NCBI RefSeq assembly: GCF_003931915.1
Contig: NZ_RSAA01000007.1
Coordinates: forward strand, 310,001 to 374,000
DNA length: 64,000 nucleotides
Direction of reading: 5' to 3'
DNA from: Saccharopolyspora rhizosphaerae
GTDB taxonomy: Bacteria; Actinomycetota; Actinomycetes; Mycobacteriales; Pseudonocardiaceae
A program made the translations under genes and the position numbers. The notes below the pieces were generated by a model. That model saw only the letters and a list, made by a program, of their open reading frames with translations. It was not told the origin of the DNA and made no database searches. This document shows, piece after piece, positions 49,576 through 59,880 of the stretch (within the stretch, counting starts at the first letter, position 1; every line of letters begins with the position of its first letter).

Positions 49576-50192
49576 CGGGTCTTGCCTCCTGTTTCCGGGG
49601 CCGCCTTCGGGCCTGCCGACTTCTGCTGGGCCGACCTCTCCCGGGCGGCTTTGAGCTTGGCGCGGTGGTTGCGCGCCAGTTCGGCGGCCCGCGCCTCTGC
49701 CTGCGCCAGCCGGTCCATCATCGGTGCCCGCCACAAGTGGCAGACGGCCAGGGCCAGCGCGTCGGCCGCGTCCGCCGGTTTCGGTGCTTCGGCCAGCCCG
49801 AGGATCTTGGTGATCATCGTGGTGACCTGCTTCTTGTCGGCTCGGCCGGAACCGCTGATGGCGGCCTTGACCTCGCTCGGCGTGTGGAAGGCGACCGGCA
49901 GGCCGCGGCGGGCGGCCGCGAGCGCGACCACGCCGGACACCTGCGCGGTGCCCATCACCGTGCGCACGTTGTGCTGGCTGAACACCCGCTCGATGGCCAC
50001 GACCTGCGGCTGGTGCACGTCGAGCCAGCGCTCGACCTCGGTGGAGACCGCCATCAGGCGCGAGGCGAGCTCGTCCTCCTGCGGACTGCGCGCCACCCCG
50101 ACGGCCACGCAGGAAACGCTGCGCCCCTTGCCGCCGTCGACCACGCCGAGCCCGCAACGGGTCAGCCCCGGGTCGACTCCCAACACGCGCAC
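49572..50192 (-). CDS. ruvC: Holliday junction resolvase RuvC
   Basis: A 206-aa nuclease. Catalytic acids are Asp in [12 protein letters not shown], Glu in [10 protein letters not shown] and the Asp pair in [13 protein letters not shown]. The last 45 residues form a Lys/Ala/Gln-rich tail not needed for the fold, longer than in E. coli. The GTG at 50192 gives the family start; an upstream extension is unlikely. Confidence 0.96.
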   Translation of the reverse strand: MRVLGVDPGLTRCGLGVVDGGKGRSVSCVAVGVARSPQEDELASRLMAVSTEVERWLDVHQPQVVAIERVFSQHNVRTVMGTAQVSGVVALAAARRGLPVAFHTPSEVKAAISGSGRADKKQVTTMITKILGLAEAPKPADAADALALAVCHLWRAPMMDRLAQAEARAAELARNHRAKLKAARERSAQQKSAGPKAAPETGGKTR

Positions 50193-50322
50193 GACGCCAC
50201 CCACCAAGCCGAAGCCGCCAAGAACACTCGTTCGAACCCTAACGAACTGCGTCCCACCGACCACATCCGACACGCCTTCGCCCTCACCCGGCCGGGTGGA
50301 GAGGGCAGGTCACCGGGAGAGG

Positions 50323-50823
50323 TCAGGGTCCGTCGACACCGGGGGTCCAGGACTCCGGCGTGCCGGAGTCGGTCAACACCGGCTGGTACTCGCGGAAACC
50401 GCCTGGGGCGTCGGGATCCCAGGGGAACTTCGCCTCGTCGGGGCTGGAGGCGATCAGCTGCACCGCCGGGAAGTCGGGCCCGTTGTAGACCAGGAACGCC
50501 GAGCCCAGGTACTCCGGGTAGTGCTGCAGCGCGACCTTCTCGAAGGTCACCGGACAGCCCTGCAGGAACCCTCCGTAGAGGGTGCCGGGCTGGAAGCGCT
50601 CCCCCTGACCGGAGCGCTGCACGTAGGTGTTGACCACCGAGTGCGCGACGTCCTGCGGCAGCCCGATCACGACCACTTCAGGCTTGCCGAAGCGCCGCCA
50701 CGCGCCCACCGAGAAGGCGTAGGCCGGGCCGTTGTCGTCGCCGGCCACGTGCATGACCGCAGCGCCGTGCTGCTCCGCGGTGTTGACCATCCACTTGCGC
50801 AGTGATTCATCGGTGTCGACCAC
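50323..50823 (-). CDS. DUF4262-like protein
   Basis: A 166-aa cytoplasmic protein with AYAFSVGAWRRFGKPEVVVIGL, typical of DUF4262, and a QLIASSPDEAKFPWDPDAPGGF segment near the end. The function of this group is unknown. I start it at the GTG at 50823 (VVDTDESLRKWM) because the upstream frame enters the hairpin region. It is a lone gene between ruvC and yebC, an insertion relative to the mycobacterial order. Confidence 0.8.
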   Translation of the reverse strand: MVDTDESLRKWMVNTAEQHGAAVMHVAGDDNGPAYAFSVGAWRRFGKPEVVVIGLPQDVAHSVVNTYVQRSGQGERFQPGTLYGGFLQGCPVTFEKVALQHYPEYLGSAFLVYNGPDFPAVQLIASSPDEAKFPWDPDAPGGFREYQPVLTDSGTPESWTPGVDGP

Positions 50824-50849
50824 GGCGCCATTCTGCACGTCACCGCAAG

Positions 50850-50897
50850 AACCGCTCCCACCGACGCCTCCGCGCGGGAAGCACCGTGGGAGCGGTT
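50850..50897 (-). terminator. yebC terminator hairpin
   Basis: AACCGCTCCCAC and GTGGGAGCGGTT (12 bp, perfect) enclose a 24-base loop. It lies about 75 bp past the yebC stop and just upstream of the DUF4262 start, so it would insulate the two. Confidence 0.7.
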
Positions 50898-50973
50898 CGC
50901 GCACCGTGGTGGGCCGGGTGCCCGCAGCAGCCGCGTGCGGGCTGCGCTCACACCGACCGGCGTGCCGTCGAGC

Positions 50974-51726
50974 TCAGGCGTTGACCTCCGCCATGACGGA
51001 GTCGCTGACGTCGAAGGCCGCGTACACGTTCTGGACGTCGTCGCAGTCCTCCAGGGCGTCGATCAGCTTGAAGATCTTGCGGGCGCCCTCGGCGTCCAGC
51101 TCGACGTTGGTCGAGGCCAGCCAGTTGACCTCCGCCGAGTCGTACTCGATGCCCTCGGCCTGCAGCGCCTTGCGGACGTCGACCAGGTCCGAGGGCTCGC
51201 TCAGGACCTCGTAGCTCTCGCCGAGGTCGTTGATCTCCTCGGCACCCGCCTCCAGGACGGCCGCGAGCACGTCGTCCTCGCTGAGGCCGTTCTTGGGCAG
51301 CAGCACCACACCGCGGCGGGTGAACAGGTAGGCGACCGAACCGGCGTCGGCCATCGAGCCACCGTTGCGGGTCATGGCCGTGCGGACCTCGCCCGCCGCG
51401 CGGTTGCGGTTGTCGGTCAGGCACTCCACCAGCACGGCGACCCCGTTGGGGCCGTAGCCCTCGTACATGATCGTCTGCCACTCAGCGCCGCCCGCTTCTT
51501 CGCCAGCTCCGCGCTTGCGCGCGCGCTCGACGTTGTCCATCGGGACCGAGTTCTTCTTGGCCTTCTGGATCGCGTCGTAGAGGGTCGGGTTGCCCTCCGG
51601 GTCACCACCGCCGGTGCGGGCGGCGACCTCGATGTTCTTGATCAGCTTCGCGAAGAGCTTGCCGCGCTTGGCATCGACGGCGGCCTTCTTGTGCTTGGTG
51701 GTGGCCCACTTGGAGTGGCCGCTCAT
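50974..51726 (-). CDS. YebC/PmpR-family regulatory protein
   Basis: A 250-aa protein starting [25 protein letters not shown], the unmistakable family N-terminus, with [20 protein letters not shown] and [14 protein letters not shown]. The family is described as a transcription factor, and more recently as a translation factor relieving stalling at proline stretches. GGAGGAG precedes the ATG. It stands in the pdxS-pdxT-yebC-ruvC order seen in actinobacteria. Confidence 0.95.
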   Translation of the reverse strand: MSGHSKWATTKHKKAAVDAKRGKLFAKLIKNIEVAARTGGGDPEGNPTLYDAIQKAKKNSVPMDNVERARKRGAGEEAGGAEWQTIMYEGYGPNGVAVLVECLTDNRNRAAGEVRTAMTRNGGSMADAGSVAYLFTRRGVVLLPKNGLSEDDVLAAVLEAGAEEINDLGESYEVLSEPSDLVDVRKALQAEGIEYDSAEVNWLASTNVELDAEGARKIFKLIDALEDCDDVQNVYAAFDVSDSVMAEVNA

Positions 51727-51760
51727 CTCTCCTCCGTCTTTCCACGCCCGCGGCGGGGTG

Positions 51761-52405
51761 TCACCGGCCGCGAACGATCCGTACGAAACAGCGGTGCACC
51801 CGCTCGTCCCCCTCGACCAGTTCCGGGTGGAAGGCCGTGGCGAGCACCGCTCCCTGCTGAACCGCGACGATCCTACCGGCGAGGCCATCGTGCTCGGTGG
51901 CGTCGGGGGTGGTCGCGGCGTCGAGGCCCCCGGGCACGGTGGCCAGGACCGACACGTCCTCCCCGATCTTGTCCACCCAGGGGGCGCGGATGAACACGGC
52001 CCGGACCGGGCCGTCGATCCCCTGGAAGTCCAGCTCGGTCTCGAAGGAGTCGACCTGCCGCCCGAAGGCGTTGCGGCGCACGACCACGTCCAGCGCCCCC
52101 AGGGGGCGGACCCCCGCGGTCCCGGCATCCTCAACGCTCGAGGCCAGCATGATCATTCCTGCGCAGGAGCCGTAGGCGGGCAGGCCCTCGGCCAGCCGGG
52201 CGCGGAGCGGTTCGTAGAGCTCGACGGTGTCCAGCAGCCGGGTCATGGTGGTCGACTCGCCGCCGGGCAGCACGATGCCGTCGACCGCGTCCAGCTCCTC
52301 GACCCTGCGCACGGGCACCGCGCGCGCTCCGCAGCGCTCCAGCGCGGCCAGGTGCTCGGCCACTCCGCCCTGCAGCGCCAGCACGCCGATGACGGGTTCA
52401 CCCAT
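51761..52405 (-). CDS. pdxT: pyridoxal 5'-phosphate synthase glutaminase subunit
   Basis: A 214-aa class I glutaminase. The nucleophile Cys is in [10 protein letters not shown] and the His-Glu pair in [15 protein letters not shown] is the oxyanion region. It supplies ammonia to PdxS. GAGGAG precedes the ATG. An earlier in-frame extension is present but lacks similarity. Confidence 0.96.
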   Translation of the reverse strand: MGEPVIGVLALQGGVAEHLAALERCGARAVPVRRVEELDAVDGIVLPGGESTTMTRLLDTVELYEPLRARLAEGLPAYGSCAGMIMLASSVEDAGTAGVRPLGALDVVVRRNAFGRQVDSFETELDFQGIDGPVRAVFIRAPWVDKIGEDVSVLATVPGGLDAATTPDATEHDGLAGRIVAVQQGAVLATAFHPELVEGDERVHRCFVRIVRGR

Positions 52406-52516
52406 CGTTGCTCCTCCTCGGGTGGTGCGGCTCGTGCCGGAGCCGGTCGGGACGTCTTGCGCGCACACCGGGACGCCGGTGCGGGGTGCGCACCGGCGTC
52501 CGGACGGCGGCTCGGC

Positions 52517-53419
52517 TCACCAGCCGCGACCGGCCAGGCGCTCCTGCTCGGGCAGGTCGTCGAGGTTGATGCCGACCATGGCTTCGCCGAGGCCGCGGGA
52601 GACCTTGGTGACCACGTCCGGGTCGTCGTAGAAGGTGGTGGCCTTGACGATCGCCTCGGCGCGCTTGGCCGGGTCACCGGACTTGAAGATGCCGGAGCCG
52701 ACGAAGACGCCTTCGGCGCCGAGCTGGCGCATCATCGCCGCGTCGGCCGGGGTGGCGATGCCACCGGCGGTGAACAGCACGACGGGCAGCCGCCCGGTGC
52801 GCGCGACCTCGCGGACCAGCTCGACCGGGGCGCGCAGCTCCTTGGCCGCGACGTGGAGCTCGTCGGACTCCAGCGTGGCCAGGCGGCGCATGTCGGAGCG
52901 GACCTGGCGCATGTGCCGGGTCGCTTCGACGACGTTGCCGGTGCCGGCCTCGCCCTTGGAGCGGATCATCGACGCGCCCTCGGAGATCCGGCGCAGCGCC
53001 TCGCCGAGGTTGGTCGCGCCGCAGACGAACGGCACGGTGAAGGCCCACTTGTCGATGTGGTTGGCCTCGTCGGCAGGCGTGAGGACCTCGGACTCGTCGA
53101 CGTAGTCCACGCCGAGCGACTGCAGGACCTGGGCTTCGACGAAGTGCCCGATGCGGGCCTTGGCCATCACGGGGATGGACACCGAGTTGACGATGCCTTC
53201 GATCATGTCCGGGTCCGACATCCGGGCCACGCCGCCCTGCGCGCGGATGTCGGCGGGCACGCGCTCGAGCGCCATGACCGCGACCGCTCCCGCCTGCTCC
53301 GCGATCTTGGCCTGCTCGGGGGTGACCACGTCCATGATCACGCCGCCCTTGAGCATCTCGGCCATGCCCCGCTTCACGCCGTCGGTGCCGGTGGGAGCGT
53401 TGTCCGCTGCGGTAGTCAA
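52517..53419 (-). CDS. pdxS: pyridoxal 5'-phosphate synthase lyase subunit
   Basis: A 300-aa TIM-barrel enzyme making PLP from ribose 5-phosphate, glyceraldehyde 3-phosphate and ammonia. The Schiff-base Lys is in [15 protein letters not shown], with [19 protein letters not shown] and the [10 protein letters not shown] phosphate loop. The start is an uncommon TTG at 53419, chosen because AAGGAAG lies seven bases upstream and the N-terminus ([21 protein letters not shown]) then has the usual length. Upstream, TGGACC-N8-GGTCCA at 53475-53494 could be a regulator site, but no regulator is adjacent. Confidence 0.95.
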   Translation of the reverse strand: MTTAADNAPTGTDGVKRGMAEMLKGGVIMDVVTPEQAKIAEQAGAVAVMALERVPADIRAQGGVARMSDPDMIEGIVNSVSIPVMAKARIGHFVEAQVLQSLGVDYVDESEVLTPADEANHIDKWAFTVPFVCGATNLGEALRRISEGASMIRSKGEAGTGNVVEATRHMRQVRSDMRRLATLESDELHVAAKELRAPVELVREVARTGRLPVVLFTAGGIATPADAAMMRQLGAEGVFVGSGIFKSGDPAKRAEAIVKATTFYDDPDVVTKVSRGLGEAMVGINLDDLPEQERLAGRGW

Positions 53420-53618
53420 CTTCGATCTTCCTTCACGTTCCGGTGCAGTTCCCGCCACCAAGCTAGCCACGAACTGGACCACCGACACGGTCCACTACAC
53501 CTCGATTTCAGTAGTCCACTTCGCGATCCGGTCCCCCAGGCGCGGCCTTGCACGAGCAAAACTCCGGGTGTGTGATCGGAGGCACACCCCGCGTCGCCCG
53601 TAGTGCAGGGAGCAGGCC

Positions 53619-55727
53619 ATGGGAAGCAAACAAGCCGGCACAGCAGCCGGGCCGGGCGTCCCGGCCCCGACAGATCCCGCTCAGATCCGCAACGTCGTCC
53701 TGGTCGGCCCCTCCGCGGCCGGCAAGACCACGCTCGTCGAGGCGCTGCTGGAGGCCACCTCGGTCATCCCGCGCCGCGGCTCGGTCACCGAAGGCACCAC
53801 GGTGTGCGACCACGAACCGGCCGCGATCGAGCAGCAGCGCTCCATCGCCCTGTCCATCGCCCCGGTCCAGCACGGCGACATCAAGATCAACCTCATCGAC
53901 ACCCCCGGCTACGCCGACTTTATCGGTGAGCTGCGGGCAGGCCTGCGCGCGGCCGACGCGGCGCTGTTCGTGGTCGCCGCCACCGAAGGGGTCGACGCGG
54001 CCACCCGGGCGATCTGGCACGAGTGCGCGACCGTCGGGATGCCGCGGGCGGTGGTGATCTCGCGGCTGGACCAGCCGCGGGCCGACTTCGACACAGCGCT
54101 GCTGACCTGCCAGGACGCCTTCGGTGAAGGCGTCCTTCCGCTGTACGTGCCGCACTACGAGGGCGGCGAGCCGACCGGGTTGCTCGGACTGGTCACCGAG
54201 AGCCTCTACCGCGAGGGGCAGGTGCAGCCCGCCGACGAGGCGCTGCGCACCGAGATCGAGCAGCAGCGCGGCGAGCTCATCGAGGCGATCATCGCCGAGA
54301 GCGAGGACGAGACGCTGATGGACCGCTACCTCGCCGGCGAGCAGATCGACGAGGACACCCTCATCGGCGACCTGGAGACGGCGGTCGCGCGCGGCGGCCT
54401 GCACCCGGTCCTGCCGGTGTCGGCGCTGACCGGCCTCGGCATCCCGGAAGTGCTCGACGGGATCCGGCGCGGTTTCCCGTCCCCGCTGGAGCACGCGCTG
54501 CCCGAGTTCACCGACCCGCAGGGCGGCAACCCGCGCCTGCTCACGCCCGACCCGGACGGCCCGCTGGCCGCCGAGGTCGTGCACACCTCGGTGGACTCCT
54601 ACGTCGGGCGGGTGTCACTGGCCAGGGTCTTCTCCGGCACGTTGCGGCCGGAGCGGCCGGTGCACGTCTCCGGGCACGGCATGGCCGAACGCGGGCACCC
54701 CGACCACGACGAGGACGAACGCGTCGCGCACCTGTACTCCCCGCTGGGGGCCACCCTGCGCGAGGTGCCGCGCTGCGTGGCCGGCGACCTGTGCGCGCTG
54801 ACCAAGATCGGCTCGGCGGAGACCGGCGACACGCTGTCCGACCCGTCCGACCCGCTGCTGCTCACCCCGTGGCCGATGCCCGAGCCGCAGCTGCCGATGG
54901 CCGTCACCGCGCACAACCGCAGCGATGAGGACGCACTGGCCCGCAACCTCAACCGGCTCATCGCCGCCGACCCGAGCCTGCGCCTGGAACGCGACAGCGA
55001 GACCCACCAGCTGGTCCTGTGGTGCATGGGCGAGGCGCACGCCGACGTCGTGCTGCAGCGGCTGCGCGAGGGCGGTGCCGAGGTGGACACGGTCCCGGTC
55101 CGGGTTCCGCTGCGGCAGACCTTCGCCAAACCCGCCAAGGGGCACGGGCGTCACGTCAAGCAGTCCGGTGGGCACGGCCAGTACGCCGTCGTCGACCTCG
55201 AGGTCGAGCCGCTGCCACCGGGTTCGGGTGTGGAGTTCGCGGAGCGGGTCGTGGGCGGTGCCGTGCCCCGCCAGTTCATCCCCAGCGTCGAGAAGGGGGT
55301 GCGCGCGCAGCTGGAGAAGGGCATCACCGAGGGCTGCCCGGTGGTGGACGTCCGGGTGACGCTGGTGGACGGCAAGGCGCACAGCGTCGACTCGTCCGAC
55401 GCGGCGTTCCAGGCCGCGGGGGCGCTGGGGGTGAAGGCCGCCGCCGAGCAGGCGGGGCTGACCACGCTGGAACCCGTCGACGAGGTCGCCGTGCACATCC
55501 CCGACGAGCACCTCGGCGCGATCCTGGGCGACCTGTCCAGCCGCCGGGGCAAGGTCGTCGGCACCGAACCCGAAGACGGCGGGTGGACGGTCGTGCGCGC
55601 GCACGTCCCGGCCAGCGAGCTGATCCGCTACACGGTCAACGTCCGGTCGCTGACCTCGGGCAGCGCCACCTTCACCCGGCACTTCGAGGGCTACGAGCCG
55701 ATGCCGGACAACCTCGTGCCCAAGTGA
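53619..55727 (+). CDS. elongation factor G-like protein EF-G2
   Basis: A 702-aa EF-G paralogue of the FusA2 type. G1 is VGPSAAGKTTL and G3 is DTPGYADF. The G4 position reads ISRLDQPRADFD, with Ser-Arg in place of the usual Asn-Lys, and the switch I ends in QQRSIALS rather than the RGITI form. Domains III-V follow, with GHGQYAVVDLEVEP and GKVVGTEPEDGGWTVVRAHVPASELIRY. Mycobacterial EF-G2 binds GTP but has been reported to lack ribosome-stimulated GTPase; the same may hold here. It is convergent with pgsA, only 12 bp apart. Confidence 0.92.
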   Translation: MGSKQAGTAAGPGVPAPTDPAQIRNVVLVGPSAAGKTTLVEALLEATSVIPRRGSVTEGTTVCDHEPAAIEQQRSIALSIAPVQHGDIKINLIDTPGYADFIGELRAGLRAADAALFVVAATEGVDAATRAIWHECATVGMPRAVVISRLDQPRADFDTALLTCQDAFGEGVLPLYVPHYEGGEPTGLLGLVTESLYREGQVQPADEALRTEIEQQRGELIEAIIAESEDETLMDRYLAGEQIDEDTLIGDLETAVARGGLHPVLPVSALTGLGIPEVLDGIRRGFPSPLEHALPEFTDPQGGNPRLLTPDPDGPLAAEVVHTSVDSYVGRVSLARVFSGTLRPERPVHVSGHGMAERGHPDHDEDERVAHLYSPLGATLREVPRCVAGDLCALTKIGSAETGDTLSDPSDPLLLTPWPMPEPQLPMAVTAHNRSDEDALARNLNRLIAADPSLRLERDSETHQLVLWCMGEAHADVVLQRLREGGAEVDTVPVRVPLRQTFAKPAKGHGRHVKQSGGHGQYAVVDLEVEPLPPGSGVEFAERVVGGAVPRQFIPSVEKGVRAQLEKGITEGCPVVDVRVTLVDGKAHSVDSSDAAFQAAGALGVKAAAEQAGLTTLEPVDEVAVHIPDEHLGAILGDLSSRRGKVVGTEPEDGGWTVVRAHVPASELIRYTVNVRSLTSGSATFTRHFEGYEPMPDNLVPK

Positions 55728-55739
55728 GGGCGGACCTGG

Positions 55740-56342
55740 TCACCCCTGGGCCGAGGCGTGGACCGCGCGGAGGCGTTGGACGATGGTGACGGCCACCAGC
55801 GCCACCAGCAGCCAGATGGCGACGTCGAGGACCAGGGGGACGCCGAGCCCGTGCAGGCCCACGCCGGTGAGGACGACCAGGAAGCGTTCGGCGCGCTCGG
55901 CCAGGCCTCCCTCGGCCCGCAGGCCGTTGGCCTCGGCGCGGGCCTTGACGTAAGAGATGACCTGCGCGCCCACCAGGCAGATCAGCAGGCCCAGCCCGCG
56001 GTCCCGGTCGCCGTCGACGACGAGCGCCCACCACACCAGCGAGCCGAACAGCACGCCGTCGACCATCCGGTCGCAGGTGGCGTCGAGCACCGCGCCGAAG
56101 CGGGTGACGCGGCCGCCGACGCGGGCCATGGCGCCGTCGAGGACGTCGAAGAGCAAGAACACCGCGGTCACCACGGTGCCGACGAAGAGCTGACCGCGCG
56201 GGAAGAACCACAGCGCCGACGCGGCGGAGGCGGCGGTGCCGACGACCGTCACCGCGTTCGGCGTCAGTCCGATGCGGACCAGACCGAGGCCGAGCGGATG
56301 GGTCAACCGGGACAGGGACGCCCGCGCGAAGATGTTGAGCAT
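55740..56342 (-). CDS. pgsA: CDP-alcohol phosphatidyltransferase, probable phosphatidylinositol phosphate synthase
   Basis: A 200-aa membrane enzyme with about six helices. The full CDP-alcohol motif is visible as DVLDGAMARVGGRVTRFG followed by AVLDATCDR, with every Asp, Gly and Arg in place. By position next to the HIT gene and thrS it corresponds to mycobacterial pgsA1, which joins CDP-diacylglycerol with inositol phosphate. I chose the ATG at 56342 (LNIFARASLSRLTHPLG); the upstream extension is not hydrophobic and lacks similarity. The usual downstream PIM genes are absent. Confidence 0.9.
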   Translation of the reverse strand: MLNIFARASLSRLTHPLGLGLVRIGLTPNAVTVVGTAASAASALWFFPRGQLFVGTVVTAVFLLFDVLDGAMARVGGRVTRFGAVLDATCDRMVDGVLFGSLVWWALVVDGDRDRGLGLLICLVGAQVISYVKARAEANGLRAEGGLAERAERFLVVLTGVGLHGLGVPLVLDVAIWLLVALVAVTIVQRLRAVHASAQG

Positions 56343-56484
56343 GTGCCTTCTGGTCAGCCGTGGGTGAGCAGGGTGGACGCGCACGCGACGCGTTCGTGCA
56401 GAGTATCCGGGCCGAGATCGTCCACGCCCCGCTGGTGGGACGATCACCCGCCCGTCCGGTGATCCAGCGCACATCCGGGAATGG

Positions 56485-56496
56485 TTGAAGCTTCAA
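56485..56496. promoter_or_regulatory. perfect palindrome upstream of yceI (MarR-type operator)
   Basis: TTGAAGCTTCAA is a perfect 12-bp palindrome, about 60 bp before the yceI ATG. Operators of the TTGAA-N2-TTCAA form are used by MarR-family regulators, which often control yceI genes in actinobacteria. No marR gene is adjacent here, so the regulator must be encoded elsewhere. Confidence 0.6.
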
Positions 56497-56554
56497 TCGA
56501 GTTGAGCCACAGTGAGAGGCACGAGACCCCTACGACTCTTGGAGGCACTCGACA

Positions 56555-57079
56555 ATGACGGCCACCGCGCAGATCCCCGGCTACACCGTCGGCACCTGGG
56601 ACGTCGACCCGGTGCACTCGGACATCACGTTCTCCGTGCGCCACATGGGCGTCGGCAAGTCCCGGGGGCGCTTCGCCTCCTTCTCCGCCGAGGTCGTGAC
56701 GGGCGAGGACCTGCTGCAGTCGTCGGTCAACGCGACCATCGACGTCACCTCGATCGACACCGGCAACGCCGACCGGGACGCGCACGTCCGCAGCGCCGAC
56801 TTCTTCGACGCCGAGCAGTTCCCGACCGGGACCTTCCGCTCCACCGGCATCCGCCAGGACGGCGAGGACTACCTGATCGACGGCGAGCTGACCCTCAAGG
56901 GCGTCACCAAGCCGGTCACCCTCACCGCCGAGCTCGGCGGCTTCTCGGACAACCTGCTGGGCGTCTCGGCCAGCACGACCGTCAACCGCACCGACTTCGG
57001 CATCGGCCAGGCCGGCGGCGCCGTCATCGGCGAGAAGGTCACGCTGACCCTCGACATCGAGGCCCAGCTCCGCAGCTGA
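56555..57079 (+). CDS. YceI-family polyisoprenoid/lipid-binding protein
   Basis: A 174-aa lipocalin-like beta-barrel protein. It begins YTVGTWDVDPVHSDITFSVRHMGVGKSRG-type sequence (GTWDVDPVHSDITFSVRHM), with LTLKGVTKPVTLTAELGG and TVNRTDFGIG, all family marks. There is no signal peptide, so this is the cytoplasmic actinobacterial type. GGAGG lies nine bases before the ATG. A perfect TTGAAGCTTCAA palindrome upstream suggests MarR control. It is an insertion between pgsA and the HIT gene. Confidence 0.93.
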   Translation: MTATAQIPGYTVGTWDVDPVHSDITFSVRHMGVGKSRGRFASFSAEVVTGEDLLQSSVNATIDVTSIDTGNADRDAHVRSADFFDAEQFPTGTFRSTGIRQDGEDYLIDGELTLKGVTKPVTLTAELGGFSDNLLGVSASTTVNRTDFGIGQAGGAVIGEKVTLTLDIEAQLRS

Positions 57080-57093
57080 GCACTCCCCCGACC

Positions 57094-57131
57094 AGAAGGG
57101 CGGGACCGGCCGGTGCCGGTCCCGCCCTTCT
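57094..57131. terminator. bidirectional terminator, yceI/HIT
   Basis: A perfect 17-bp stem (AGAAGGGCGGGACCGGC and its complement) with a CGGT loop fills the space between the convergent yceI and HIT genes. It is followed by T-containing sequence on both strands. Confidence 0.92.
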
Positions 57132-57135
57132 CGTC

Positions 57136-57702
57136 TCAGTCCACGTCGCGCCAGGCGTCGGCCAGCAGCTTCCAGGTGTCGCCGAGCAGCTGCGGGAGCA
57201 CCTTGGTGTGGCCGATGACCGGCATGAAGTTCGAATCCCCGCCCCAGCGCGGCACCACGTGCTGGTGCAGGTGCGCGGCGATGCCGGCACCGGCCACCGG
57301 ACCCTGGTTCAGGCCGATGTTGAAGCCGTGCGGCGCGGAGATCGCGCGGATCACCCGCATCGCGCGCTGGGTGTACTGGGCGACCGCGACCGTCTCCTCG
57401 AGGGTGAGCTCGGTGTAGTCCGCGACGTGCCGGTACGGCAGCACCATCAGGTGCCCCGGGTTGTACGGGTAGAGGTTGAGGATCGCGAACACCAGCTCGT
57501 CGCGGGCCACGATCAGCGAGTCCGAGTCGGGTTGACCGGACTCCAGCAACAGGCAGAACGGGCAGCCGTCGCTGTCGTCGCTGACCGGCTTGTTCTCGCC
57601 CTGGATGTAGGCCATCCGGTGCGGGGTCCACAGCCGCTGCAGGGCGTCCTCGACCCCGACGCCGTCCTGCTGCGTCAGCTCGACGTCCTCGGGACCGCTC
57701 AC
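57136..57702 (-). CDS. HIT-domain protein (AP4A phosphorylase-like)
   Basis: A 188-aa histidine triad protein. The catalytic triad is in [12 protein letters not shown], the N-terminal zinc motif begins CPFCLLLES, and [22 protein letters not shown] is typical. The mycobacterial homologue at this place (Rv2613c) is a diadenosine tetraphosphate phosphorylase; the same activity is inferred. The GTG start overlaps the thrS stop, so the two are coupled. Confidence 0.93.
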   Translation of the reverse strand: MSGPEDVELTQQDGVGVEDALQRLWTPHRMAYIQGENKPVSDDSDGCPFCLLLESGQPDSDSLIVARDELVFAILNLYPYNPGHLMVLPYRHVADYTELTLEETVAVAQYTQRAMRVIRAISAPHGFNIGLNQGPVAGAGIAAHLHQHVVPRWGGDSNFMPVIGHTKVLPQLLGDTWKLLADAWRDVD

Positions 57703-59762
57703 GCCGGGCCCGCCTGGAAGTTCTCCGCGATCGGCGAGGCGTTCTCACGCCGCTGCACCCAGTCGACCAGCGCGTTCACCGCGTCGTCGACCGGGACGCC
57801 GTTGATCTGCGAACCGTCGCGGAACCGGAACGACACCGCGCCGGCCTCGACGTCCTTGCCGCCGGCCAGCAGCAGGAACGGCACCTTCTGCGTGGTGTGG
57901 TTGCGGATCTTCTTCTGCATCCGGTCGTCGCTGGTGTCGATGTCGACCCGGATCCCCTTCTCGCGCAACGCCTTGCGCACCCCCTGCAGGTGCTCGACGT
58001 GCTCGTCGGCGATCGGGATGCCCACCGCCTGCACCGGCGACAGCCACGCCGGGAACGCGCCCGCGTAGTGCTCGGTGAGCACGCCGAAGAAGCGCTCGAT
58101 CGAGCCGAACAGCGCGCGGTGGATCTTGATCGGCCGCTGCTTGCTGCCGTCCGAACCGGTGTACTCGAGGTTGAACAGCTCGGGCAGGTGGTAGTCGACC
58201 TGGATGGTCGACATCTGCCAGCTGCGGCCCAGCGCGTCCTTGGCCTGCACGGAGATCTTCGGGCCGTAGAAGGCCGCGCCGCCCGGGTCGGGGACGAGCT
58301 CCAGCCCGGAGGACTCGGCCGCCTCGCGCAGCGCGTCGGTGGCGACCTCCCAGCTCTCGTCGCTGCCGACGTACTTCTCCTCGTTGCGGGTGGACAGCTC
58401 GAGGTAGAAGTCGTCGAGGCCGTAGTCGCGCAGCAGGTCCAGCACGAACCCGAGCAGCGACTTGAGCTCGTCCTGCAGCTGGTCCGGCGTGCAGTAGATG
58501 TGCGCGTCGTCCTGGGTCATGCCGCGCACCCGGGTCAGGCCGTGCACCACGCCCGACTTCTCGTAGCGGTAGACCGACCCGAACTCGAACAGCCGCAGCG
58601 GCAGCTCGCGGTAGGAGCGCCCGCGCGAGCGGAAGATCAGGTTGTGGAACGGGCAGTTCATCGGCTTGAGGTAGTAGTCCACCCCGGGCTTGCGCAGCTC
58701 ACCGTTCGCGTCGCGCTCCTCGTCGAGGTGCATCGCCGGGAACATGCCGTCCTTGTACCAGTCGAGGTGACCGGAGGTCTGGAACAGCGTCTCCTTGGTG
58801 ATGTGCGGGGTGTTGACGAACTCGTAGTCCGCCTCCTCGTGCCGCTTGCGGGAGTAGTCCTCCAGCTCGCGGCGGATGATGCCGCCCTTGGGGTGGAACA
58901 CCGGGAGGCCCGAGCCGATCTCGTCCGGGAAGGAGAACAGGTCCAGCTCGGCACCGAGGCGGCGGTGGTCGCGCCGCTCGGCCTCGGCGAGCCACTCGAG
59001 GTGCTCCTCGAGCTTGTCCTTCGACTCCCAGGCCGTGCCGTAGACGCGCTGCAGCTGCTGGTTGTTCTGGTCGCCGCGCCAGTAGGCCGCGGCCACCCGC
59101 ATCAGCTTGACGGCCGGGATGAACCGGGTGTGCGGCACGTGCGGTCCGCGGCACAGGTCGCCCCAGACCCGCTCGCCGTGCCGGTCGATGTTGTCGTAGA
59201 CGGTCAGCTCACCACCGCCGACCTCCATGACCTCGGAGGTGTCCACCTCGTCGTCACCGGACTTGAGGTCGACCAGTTCGAGCTTGTACGGCTCGCTCGC
59301 CAGCTCCTCCTTGGCGGCCTCCACCGAGTCCAGGCGGCGGCGGGAGAACTTCTGGCCGGACTTGAGGATCTGCTTCATGCGCTTCTCCAGCGCCTGCACG
59401 TCCTCCGGGGTGAACGGCTTGTCGACGTCGAAGTCGTAGTAGAAGCCGTCCTTGACCGGCGGGCCGATGCCCAGCTTGGCGTCCGGGAACAGGTTCTGCA
59501 CCGCCTGTGCGAGCACGTGCGCGGCGGAGTGGCGGATGACGCTGCGGCCGTCCTCGGTCTCCGCGGCGACCGCCTCGACCTCGACGTCAGCTTCGGGCGC
59601 CCAGTCCAGGTCGCGCAGGGTTCCCTCGGCGTCGCGGACCACCACGACGGCCTCCGGCCCCTTCGACGGCAGCCCCGCCTCGGCGACGGCCGCACCCGCG
59701 GTAGTGCCCGCCGGAACCTTCACCCGGGGTGCTTGCTGGGCGTGGGAAGGCTGTACGGACAC
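57699..59762 (-). CDS. thrS: threonyl-tRNA synthetase
   Basis: A 687-aa class II synthetase. Domains in order are the N-terminal TGS domain, an editing domain with [11 protein letters not shown], the catalytic core with [26 protein letters not shown] and the anticodon domain at the C-terminus. I chose the GTG at 59762 because GAGGAG is five bases upstream; the GTG two codons earlier abuts the ribosome site. It heads the thrS-HIT transcript. Confidence 0.96.
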   Translation of the reverse strand: MSVQPSHAQQAPRVKVPAGTTAGAAVAEAGLPSKGPEAVVVVRDAEGTLRDLDWAPEADVEVEAVAAETEDGRSVIRHSAAHVLAQAVQNLFPDAKLGIGPPVKDGFYYDFDVDKPFTPEDVQALEKRMKQILKSGQKFSRRRLDSVEAAKEELASEPYKLELVDLKSGDDEVDTSEVMEVGGGELTVYDNIDRHGERVWGDLCRGPHVPHTRFIPAVKLMRVAAAYWRGDQNNQQLQRVYGTAWESKDKLEEHLEWLAEAERRDHRRLGAELDLFSFPDEIGSGLPVFHPKGGIIRRELEDYSRKRHEEADYEFVNTPHITKETLFQTSGHLDWYKDGMFPAMHLDEERDANGELRKPGVDYYLKPMNCPFHNLIFRSRGRSYRELPLRLFEFGSVYRYEKSGVVHGLTRVRGMTQDDAHIYCTPDQLQDELKSLLGFVLDLLRDYGLDDFYLELSTRNEEKYVGSDESWEVATDALREAAESSGLELVPDPGGAAFYGPKISVQAKDALGRSWQMSTIQVDYHLPELFNLEYTGSDGSKQRPIKIHRALFGSIERFFGVLTEHYAGAFPAWLSPVQAVGIPIADEHVEHLQGVRKALREKGIRVDIDTSDDRMQKKIRNHTTQKVPFLLLAGGKDVEAGAVSFRFRDGSQINGVPVDDAVNALVDWVQRRENASPIAENFQAGPA

Positions 59763-59880
59763 GATCACTCCTCGACTGGGCCGGCGCACCGGCGCGGACA
59801 CGCTTCGCAACCCGATGCTATCGGGGCGCACCAACCGGTTAACGCCCAGGCCGAGCCGCACGCCGACGCATCGTGACCGG

